From Aspidapion aeneum (taxonomy: Eukaryota > Arthropoda > Insecta > Coleoptera > Brentidae): a stretch of DNA of 64,000 nucleotides. Position 1 is the stretch's first letter. Each line of letters begins with the position of its first letter. The stretch spans positions 41,313,235 through 41,377,234 of the forward strand of contig OY755044.1 of NCBI GenBank assembly GCA_963576565.1, given 5' to 3'. The translations under genes and the position numbers were made by a program. The notes under the pieces were generated by a model, which was not told the origin of the DNA, ran no database searches, and worked only from the letters and a program-made list of their open reading frames with translations. Of this stretch, positions 56,411-64,000 are shown in pieces.

Positions 56411-57354
56411 CTATTCGCTTAGAGGCCTTCATGTACTTTTCGTGTGTTAATGCAGAGTTGACTCCAGAGGTTGAAAGCTCTTGCCTTTGGGAACACAATT
56501 CCACTTATTGGACATCTGTCAAACTCATGCCAAATACAATATGGCGGCTCAAACATGAAAAACAGAAAATTCACAACTTTTTTATTTCTTAACCGATTTT
56601 TTTAAAACTAATTTTATTTTATTTGGATGGTAGTGCACTTTTATAAAACTATTAATCAAGTGCATTTTTAAGGTTTTTGTGTCTAAAAAAAAAATATTCC
56701 TCAACATCATGTTTCTTTTCATGTTTTTTGCATTTTATAGAAAAACTGCTGATTTTACAAAAAAATCACAAGATACAAAAAGATGTGTATCGACAAGTTG
56801 TATCCATAGTGGGTTTCATTTTTATCATCAAGTTAAAAAGTTTTCGCGTTATGCTCAAAAAACTACCAAATTGGCCTGACACCATTCTAAATAAAGTAAG
56901 CTAATTTTTTATTTTTTGTAGTCTATATTCTGTCAAATATGATGGTTTACAAACCCACTCTCGATATAACTTGTCAATACACATCTTTTTTATATCTTGT
57001 GATTTTTTTGTAAAATCAGCAGTTTCTCTATAAAACGCAAACCACATGAGGAATATTTTTTTTGTGAGACACAGTAACATTAAAAATGCCGGTGATTCAT
57101 ATTCTTTGTAAAAGTGCACTATAATCCAAATAAAATAAAATTAATTTTAAAAAAAGCGGTTAAGAAATAAAAAAGTTGTGAATTTTCCAAAATTCTTCTG
57201 ATTTTTATGTTTGAGTCGCCATATTGTATTTTTAGTATGAGATTGATAGATGTAAAATAATTGGAATTGTGTTCCCAAAGGGAAGGACTTTCAACCCCTG
57301 GAGTCAACTTTGCATCAAGACGAAAAGTGCATGAAGGCCTCTAAGCGAATATAG
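56411..57354. mobile_element. 944-bp foldback with 0.4-kb arms
   Basis: CTATTCGCTTAGAGGCCTTC (56411) mirrors GAAGGCCTCTAAGCGAATATAG at the right end. Arms pair through GAACACAATTCCA/TGGAATTGTGTTC and AAAACTGCTGATTTTACA-like text, up to a centre near 56880. The two arms each give a similar frame (MCLKKKYSS-type and its inverse), a by-product of the repeat. Confidence 0.85.
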
Positions 57355-57486
57355 TACAATGGTAAAACTTTTAACTTTCTAATTCTAAACATACACAAAG
57401 TTTTTGTTTTCGTATTTTTCAAAAAGCATTGAACCAAAGTTATTTTTTAATAAGGACTTATTGGACGTGCCTCTTTTTAGAGAAAT

Positions 57487-57766
57487 TAGGGACTTATTGG
57501 AATAAAGTCATGCAATAATAGTGTCGGGCCGTATTTTGACAGTTTTGCATTGGAATATGACAGAATCTTTCATCATAAGGATTTCGTTTACTATAAGAAC
57601 CGAAGTAAATACTGTCGACTTTAATTATGTATAAATAAACGACTTAGTTTTAAATTCGACTTTGGTATGTCAGTTTTGAAAGATCAACTGTCAGCCTGCA
57701 ACGTAAATATGTACAAAATACTGCAATAATAGTGTCAATGCATGGCTTTATTCCAATAAGTCCCTA
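57487..57766. mobile_element. Palindromic MITE, copy 2
   Basis: TAGGGACTTATTGGAATAAA mirrors TTTATTCCAATAAGTCCCTA. Interior words CCGTATTTTGACAGTTT and GATCAACTGTCAG match copy 1 at 55373-55640. Confidence 0.8.
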
Positions 57767-58446
57767 TTGTTAATTCATACAAGGATTTTAATAAAAAAAT
57801 AGATATTTGCGCCTAATAAGTCTCCAATAAAAATCAACAGTAGAGCAAATTAAAAAAATATATATATTTTTTTTAGTGCCCCTAGCCGTGTACCTATGTA
57901 TAGAATAGTTATATAGACAAGTGAATGTAAAAATTTTATATTATTGTAAACATTCAACGTAATTTTTAGATTTTTGTGATAAGTACGTTTTAGGTTAGGT
58001 TTTTGAAAGTACAAGATTGTAAAAAGAAATCAGTTTAGGGTTCATTGTTTGGGCACACAGCTGTTAAAAATGAATAGTCTAAAAATTGTCTTTTTTTTTG
58101 TTTTGAAGTATTTTTAAAGCATTACTTTATCATTTGATATACATAATAATTTTTTGTAATTGTTTATTTTTGTTTTTTAATAATTAATTCTTTTGTTTTT
58201 TTACTAGTTTAAACTTTTTTTTGAAGTCGTACTTTTTGTCCTCGTTTTAATAAAAAGGCAATTTTAAGGCTGTTCTTTTCAGATAGTTCTAAGCGTTTCT
58301 TATTTTTAGATCTGACTGTGCAACTTAAAAAATTCATCCTGATTGTGTCCTTTTTTGTTAAAAAAATATTTAAAAAAATAAATAAATATTTAAAAGATAT
58401 AACCATCTGTTTTTCTTTCAAATGCAACTAAAAATAAGCGGCGGAC
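57767..58446. other. Intergenic, unassigned
   Basis: Very AT-rich; a Lys-rich minus-strand frame (58427-58209) is compositional only. Confidence 0.4.
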
Positions 58447-59625
58447 AAAAGGTCAAAACTAGAAACGGTCGAAAATCAAAAGATTGAAATTTCAAAAGGT
58501 CGAAAGTAAAAAGGATCGAAATTACATAAAGTCGAAAATACAAAAGGTCGAAATTACATAAGGTCAAAAGTAAAAACGTCAAAATGACAAAATATCGAAT
58601 ATACAGGGTCCTTATTGATATTATATTTGCGTGGCCTTTTTCAGGGAATAATGTAGATAATAGAAAAAAGATTTAAATACAAAAGTCGCATAATTTTTTT
58701 TATATTATCTATCATATATAATATGTCTGAAATCCTTATGATAAATTTTGATAGCAACTCCCTGTATAATTATTAGTCAAAACTACATATCTTTGCCCTG
58801 ATTTCAAAAATATATAGGTTGTTGACATTTGGATGAGTCGTTCTTGAGTTATATTAGTTTTTAATTACTGTTAAAGGTTCCGTTTACTTCAGTGTAAATT
58901 TCTATCTTAAATAACTCAAAAACGGCTTAACTAGATATTAACAAACCATGTTTTTAAAATCAGGGAAAATACGTCTTTTTTTCTGACAGAAAATATACAG
59001 GGTGTTTCCTTTAACTTGAGAAAGTTGCTGTTAAAATTTGACATAACGAATGACATCTGATACTTCTGACATATTCCAACAGATGGGGGAAAAGTTATGC
59101 AACTTTTGTATTTAACACTTTGACGGTACCACATTTAGGACCTTCCCGAATAACCGCTTTTTTTTGTGTAAATTTGTAAAAAAACTAGTTTTTAGGGATG
59201 TGTTCACTATTATAATTTTTGAGTTTAATTCTTATACCTGAGACTATTATGACTCACGGGTTGAGTCAGCGGCTATTTTTTCAATAAGAGGCCGATGACT
59301 CAACTTTCAAGTCAGACTCAAGAATTACCTATGACTCACATGTCGAGCCATCGGCCTCTGGTGGGGAGCCATCGTGGCTCAACAGTTAAGTCATCGGCAG
59401 TCAAGGTGTTAAAGTTTTTTCCTATTACCTACATTAACCCCTAATAAAGGCCATGCAAATATAACCTGTACAAAAGGTCAAAATTACTTGAGGTCGAATG
59501 GAAAAAGTTCGAAGTTACAAAAAATCGAAAATTCAAATGGCCGACAGAGCAAAAGGTCGAAATTACAGGTCAAAAGGCGAAAAGAACAAAAAATAATAAA
59601 AAAGTTTTCGACCTTTAGCCCGCAG
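58447..59625. repeat. Minisatellite of AAAAGGTCGAAATTAC units, interrupted
   Basis: About 16-bp units (ACAAAAGGTCGAAATTAC and variants) fill 58447-58601 and continue in the same orientation at 59471-59600 after an 869-bp insertion. The outer ends GCGGCGGACAAAAGGTC (58440) and GTTTTCGACCTTTAGCCCGC (59608) are partly inverted, so the array may itself be a transposon end structure. Confidence 0.75.
58604..59468. mobile_element. TIR element nested in the minisatellite
   Basis: CAGGGTCCTTATTGATATT with TTTGCGTGGCCTTT at the left mirrors AAAGGCCATGCAAATATAAC and CCTG at the right; TA on both sides. It holds another ATACAGGGTGTTTCC motif (58993) and a short palindrome (GAGGCCGATGACTC / GAGCCATCGGCCTC, 59289-59357). 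No transposase. Confidence 0.75.
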
Positions 59626-60208
59626 GCGCGCCTTGTTTATGCAGGTTGAATTAAACTAAAACTTGTTACTTGCTTGGTAATTTGTCATTCTTTTTTGTAA
59701 TTTGCGGAATTTGGTTTGAAAATATTAGTTCAAATGGTAATTGCGTCAAAAATAATTAGTTCACTATTGTTTCAAAAGGCTAACTAATTGTTTCAAAAAT
59801 CGTTGTTTCGATATTTTTGAACTAATTAACACCTACCCTTCGAAACAATGGTTTTCAGGGGTAACTGCACATGTATAACAAAATAACGGATAATTTTTGT
59901 AAACGTGTTTTCATATTTTTTGCCAAAAAGGTCGATTCCGCAGGAGGAGGGCTTTTTCGTAAAAATATGACAACAAACTCTTACAATTATAAAAAAAGCC
60001 TTCTATGCAAAAACTATCTATAAACAAATACCTAACAGTTTAAAAAACCTGCATTGCAGTTATTACTGTAATTTTTAATATTGTGCAATTACCGCTGTAA
60101 TATTTCCAAAAGATCGCTTCAACAGAATTATTCGGTTCTATGTTCTATATTTCTACCAGTACCGTCTTATAAGAAAATGTCATATGTATGAATAAAAGCC
60201 TCAGACAT
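59626..60208. other. Intergenic, unassigned
   Basis: Repeated GTTTCAAAA words (59769-59830) only. No gene. Confidence 0.4.
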
Positions 60209-60217
60209 GTGTCACAA

Positions 60218-60798
60218 GGTGGATAGAATAGACCGGTGTTCGGATCTTATAAATATGTGTCGAATTTTCACGTCACTGGTGGTCCAGCTGATTTTTAGAA
60301 ACAAAAGTTAGATATGATATGAAGAACTAATATTTTTTGATTTTTTTGTAAACTAAGGCAATTTTCCTACTATTTTGTAGTATATTCGTATAAAGTAATA
60401 TTTTTCAAACATACCGGTCGTTATTTTTTTTAGCCCGCTTCATTTCTCTTTACACAAAAATTAAAATTCGAAGAAAATAATGTGTTCGTTTCAGCGTCAA
60501 AAATCCGCTGACCTACCTCTTTGTTTACTACCCAATTGTCCTCGGTTCACCTTCGATACAAAACGATCACATTCAGTTTGACTTGTTTAAGTTTTGTGTA
60601 ATAAAAAATAAAGCGGGCTAAAAAAAATTACCGACAAAATGTCTAGAAAATTACATTTTATAGGGATGTACTAGAAAACAGTAGGAAAATGGAGTTAGTT
60701 TTCAAAAAATTCAAAAAATATTAGTTGTTCCGTTGTTCATATCAGATCTAACTTTTGTTTAGAAAAATCAGCTGGACCACCAGTGACCTGGAAAATTC

Positions 60799-60872
<74 letters not shown>

Positions 60873-60900
60873 ATCCGAACACCGGTCTATTCTATCCACC
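60218..60900. mobile_element. 683-bp palindromic element with (TA)n, 9-bp TSD
   Basis: GGTGGATAGAATAGACCGG opens it and the exact inverse closes it. Identical GTGTCACAA repeats flank it (60209-60217 and 60901-60909). The arms pair through CAGCTGATTTTTAGAAAC/AAATCAGCTGGACCACC and AGCCCGCTT/AAGCGGGCT. A pure (AT)35 tract (60802-60871) sits in the right arm where the left arm has a short TATAAATATG. A 9-bp duplication and long inverted arms suggest Mutator/Foldback-like mobilisation. No ORF. Confidence 0.9.
60802..60871. repeat. (AT)n microsatellite, 70 bp
   Basis: Uninterrupted AT dinucleotides inside the right arm of the 60.2-kb palindrome. Confidence 0.98.
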
Positions 60901-60909
60901 GTGTCACAA

Positions 60910-63005
60910 GGACAGCAATGGCACGGACTTGGGCATGCGCATATTGTTGAATAAAATAATAAATAATTCAGAGAAAATGTGTTTTTTCGGTATAAACTTT
61001 AATATTGGCAAGCTGAAGGGTCAAAATTTCCAATCATATTTGAACATTCTACTTTCTTCCTTAAAAAAATCACTTCGAAGTTAAAGGTTTGTAGGATATG
61101 TCATAAACTGGAACAAATAACCCAAGAAATCATTATTTATAGACAAGACATTTTAGAGGAGTTCTTTTAGCAAAAACTTTTTAATTTTTTAAAATTTGTT
61201 TTAGCTATAAGCGCAAAGTGAGGAGACATTTTGTGCTAACCTGACCTAGTATTCTACTTGGAGGTTCTCCATTGCCGTGGGCATTTTTAAGACGGCATAG
61301 CTTGTAAAACAGTGTTAATCTTGACCTTAAAAACTTCTTGAAAGTTAAGAACTTTTTTAGTTTGCTACGTAAGTTAGAGTTCCTTATTTTTGACCTGAAT
61401 TAATTCCTTTAAGGCAGGGCCGTTTTTGGTTAAGCTACAGGTTAAACATTATTATTTTTAACAAGTAAGTACGACCTAAAACCCATCGTTCAGCTATATA
61501 GGAAAATCTTTTATTTAACCATATGGAAACTTCGGCGTTGCCTAGGTGTAAACTTCATTTTGTCATAATAAAAAAACGTATGAGTGATTCAAAACAAGAA
61601 ACCTAAAACACAGTCCTGCCAGGGAGTAGTGCTGGGAGACTATTCTGTGTGGAAGTGTTGACATAATCTAACATTTTATTTAGCTAACGTTGGTTAGTTT
61701 CGCTAGTTTTTCGCAGACCACTTTCAGATGACGTCACACCATTTTAGCTAGAGGACAAACACACCTTGAACCAATGTTGATATTTTTAGGATTGTTTCGT
61801 GTTTTACGTTGTTTTTGTGTTTATTTTTTCACCAAAAAGTAAAAAAACTACCAACATTTTTACCACTAATTATTTTTAAATATTCAGTCAATTTTATAGT
61901 ATAACACTGATTGTTATCGAGTTGCCGAAAATATGATTTTTTCTTAATTAATTTGTAGGAGAAGAGAGGGAAAAAGTTGAAGAAAAGAGAGAGTAGCGCA
62001 TGCGCAGCTGAAAAAAAAGGGATTCCGATTTGCCCTTTAAGGCCCTAGCACAAAAAGAAGGCATTTTGAGTTATTTTGAACAATATGGGCTAAAATGAAG
62101 TTGAATACTTGTCTAAACACAGACATATTGTCCGAACCTTGGTCAGTCTCATTTGGGTAACTTAAACATGCAATACAAACTGTGCTCCTTCCAAATTACC
62201 TTGGTTTTTGTACCTACTTTGGGAAAAAGTCGGGAAATTTCACTATTTTTTAAAAATTACTTTCTTATTTTAAGAAAAGTTTAACCAATTTTAACCAAAA
62301 ATGTTACTTGGGTATGTTTCATAAGGTATATTTCAAACTTAAAAATAAACTCAGCATAAAGCATTTTCACAAACAAAATTTAACTGTGAAGTCTGTGTGT
62401 GTGTGTTTTGTAACTTACTTTTAAATATAGTCAAAATTATATGTCTATCTTTGTATTATTTTGTACAGTATTTTTGTTTCTTTTTTAAAATTATGTCCTT
62501 AGTTAATTTTTTTGTCAATTAAATGACAGTGTTTATAATATATTTATTGGAACATGAATATGATAGAATATTTTATTTTTTGACTATATTTAACCGATTT
62601 TTATGAAATTTGGCAGGTGTGGCGAAAAAGAGAAAGTTATATATTTCCAAAAAATAGTTATTTGGTAGATCAATCTAATTGGACAATAAATCACTATACA
62701 TAGTGACCTCGTTTTAACCTTAATATTTAATTAAAAATTTGGATTCTACTAATTTGAATTTATAAACAATTTTGAGGTATTGGCGGTAGGAGAGATTTTG
62801 TTTTTTGGATTTTCAGTTTTTAAGCTTTAGACAAAAATTGGTTTTCCAAAAATTTGAGTTAAATATTTAGAAACTGAAAAATTTTTGAACAATATCTCAA
62901 AACATATCAACAACTTGTTAATTAGTGGAATTAAAATTTGAATTTACTAAAACTGGGTTAGTCAAATTTCCTAAATTAACATAAAAATATAAAAGAAAAC
63001 ACATT
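60910..63005. other. Intergenic, unassigned
   Basis: AT-rich. The sentence-like motif AACCGATTTTTATGAAATTTGG (first 20 at 62591) also occurs in the 42/44-kb repeat family. No gene recognised; its right end contains the 3'UTR of the minus-strand gene at 63056. Confidence 0.4.
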
Positions 63006-63011
63006 TTTATT
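63006..63011 (-). promoter_or_regulatory. Poly(A) signal AATAAA for the minus-strand exon
   Basis: TTTATT on the plus strand is AATAAA on the minus strand, 45 bp past the TAG at 63056. Confidence 0.6.
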
Positions 63012-63055
63012 AAAACAAACACATACCTGTTGGATGCTAGTTTGTAAAACAAAAT

Positions 63056-63180
63056 CTATATTGGAGGTCTACCTCTTCCTCGTCCTCTGGAGAAGTTACC
63101 CCTGCCCCTACCCCCCGCGTTGGGTTTCCCTTTAGCTGGTGGGCTTTTTGGTCGGAGGGCTTCTATCCTTTCAGTACAAC
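63056..63180 (-). CDS. Terminal exon encoding an RGG-rich C-terminus
   Basis: On the minus strand an acceptor with a T-rich tract (CAATTTTTTTCTAG) precedes 63180. GT completes a codon, then about 40 codons run to TAG at 63056. The peptide has [20 protein letters not shown], then [19 protein letters not shown]. Arg-Gly repeats like this end many RNA-binding proteins (Sm/LSm, hnRNP and snoRNP types) and are substrates for arginine methylation. The GC-rich exon in an AT-rich setting, the acceptor and the poly(A) signal support a real host gene whose other exons lie at higher coordinates, mostly outside the window. I cannot name it. Confidence 0.6.
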
Positions 63181-63182
63181 CT

Positions 63183-63640
63183 AGAAAAAAATTGAATCAT
63201 CGATTTCAATCATACAAGATGGACTACTGATAATAATTGGATAAAACACGTCAATAGGGGTTATAAGCCATATGTATCTCGACCTAACGTAGTACCTAAT
63301 CTTACACCATTTTTGTTTATTTTTCTCAATGACATTGAAAATTTTTATTTTCCCTTTTTTTTGTTTTGTGATCGCTTTTGGTTTTCAGAATCATAAAGGC
63401 CTTAGCTGGAAAAAAACAAAGCGGATCCAAGTGACGACCTCCACTTGCTAATACAAACTAAACAATAATTTTTACTTTATTTTTTCTTAAACCAAGCCTT
63501 ACAGAGAAAAACGATAAACACTGTATTTAATGTTAAAGGCCATAGAATTTCCCTGGTCTTTATTTATCTTAGTAAACTTTATATTCACAATGACATACAT
63601 AATAGGTTACGTTAAGAATTGACAACGTAACGTACGTTGA
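63183..63640. other. Probable intron of the minus-strand gene
   Basis: AT-rich sequence between the terminal exon and a LINE fragment. No further exon identified. Confidence 0.35.
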
Positions 63641-63644
63641 TTCT

Positions 63645-64000
63645 GATGATTCATATGTGAGTGGGCCTTGAGCCCTTCCACTGCGACCACCAGTGGATCT
63701 ATTTTGGCCCACTTTTGAATAGTTTCTCACCACTGTATGCCTAATTCTTTAAAAAGGACGGCTATCAGTTTAAGTGAGACACCGTTCAGATCTTCTGAGT
63801 CAATCTGAGGTTTACCGAAAGTGTTCTGACGTAAACGTGCATTAGCCGAACGTTCGCACAGTACATGTCTGACTGTTTCCTCATTCTCCATACAGAGTCT
63901 ACATTCGGTCTCTTCTGTTAGTCCCATCACGGATCACCTGACTGTTTCCTCATTCTCCATACAGAGTCTACATTCGGTCTCTTCTGTTAGTCCCATCACG
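63645..64000 (-). pseudogene. LINE C-terminal zinc-knuckle fragment, tandemly duplicated
   Basis: Minus-strand frame 63930-63727: LTEETECRLCMENEETVRHV then LCERSANARLR, the C-x2-C...H...C knuckle at the end of RNase H-bearing or related LINE proteins (the last Cys of CEC is Arg here). The block 63871-63936 is repeated head to tail at 63939-64000, so the knuckle text occurs twice. Confidence 0.7.

Noticed and set aside
56677..56904. Two overlapping frames (MCLKKKYSS..., MSKKKIFLN...)
   Set aside because: Both lie in a foldback arm and are mirrored at 57119-56901; low-complexity composition.
60218..60900. Terminator or CRISPR-like repeat
   Set aside because: The single large palindrome with TSDs is a eukaryotic transposable element; no spaced short repeats.

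Overview
The window comes from an AT-rich, transposon-dense animal nuclear genome, almost certainly an insect (a beetle is my guess, not shown). Genes are split by GT-AG introns. Jockey/CR1/RTE-type LINEs, mariner, hAT, PIF/Harbinger and piggyBac-like DNA elements and many palindromic MITEs fill the introns and spacers. There are no operons, prokaryotic signals or CRISPR arrays.

The one host gene I can name with confidence is PTEN, the PI(3,4,5)P3 3-phosphatase that antagonises insulin/PI3K signalling. It runs on the + strand from 1056 to about 33173. I place seven exons: 1056-1174, 3428-3547, 7378-7525, 10687-10924, 17047-17440, 26588-26750 and 33016-33173. The exon with the extreme N-terminus is missing from the window or not recognisable. 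The signature loop [10 protein letters not shown], the general-acid Asp, the TI loop and the C2 membrane-binding loop are all present. The last exon is supported only by splice signals and phase.

PTEN introns, in order. The first visible intron holds a 1-kb foldback. The second holds an hAT remnant with a poly-G MITE and a 1.8-kb hAT element with a perfect 8-bp target duplication. The third holds a tRNA-derived SINE and a 2.4-kb foldback carrying the same small ORF on both arms, ending only 56 bp before the next exon. The fourth holds a Jockey LINE fragment, a GC-rich cluster of exon-like blocks and a 117-nt hairpin. The fifth holds a two-ORF LINE with PHD-like ORF1, endonuclease and reverse transcriptase, then a three-level nest (RNase H LINE, opposite-strand LINE, MITE). 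The sixth holds an RTE-type LINE and MITEs.

From 33.2 to 63 kb I find no convincing host gene. This stretch is a mosaic of mobile DNA: a deleted mariner, a decayed Ty3/gypsy piece, a nest of palindromes at 39-40.4 kb, a PIF/Harbinger element with a spliced but broken transposase gene, a piggyBac-like MITE, an 880-bp palindrome made of GCTATTTTG-type minisatellite units, a mariner split by a LINE, several foldbacks, and a 683-bp palindrome holding a (TA)n tract. Three palindromic elements (48.6, 52.8 and 60.2 kb) are flanked by 9-bp direct repeats, as Mutator/Foldback-type transposition would leave.

Near the right edge a minus-strand terminal exon (63056-63180) encodes an Arg-Gly-rich C-terminus with a poly(A) signal just beyond the stop; this is probably the end of another host gene. 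At the left edge (1-80) a possible minus-strand exon enters the window.

The most unusual material is the set of complex palindromic elements. I see no evidence for a coordinated new gene system.
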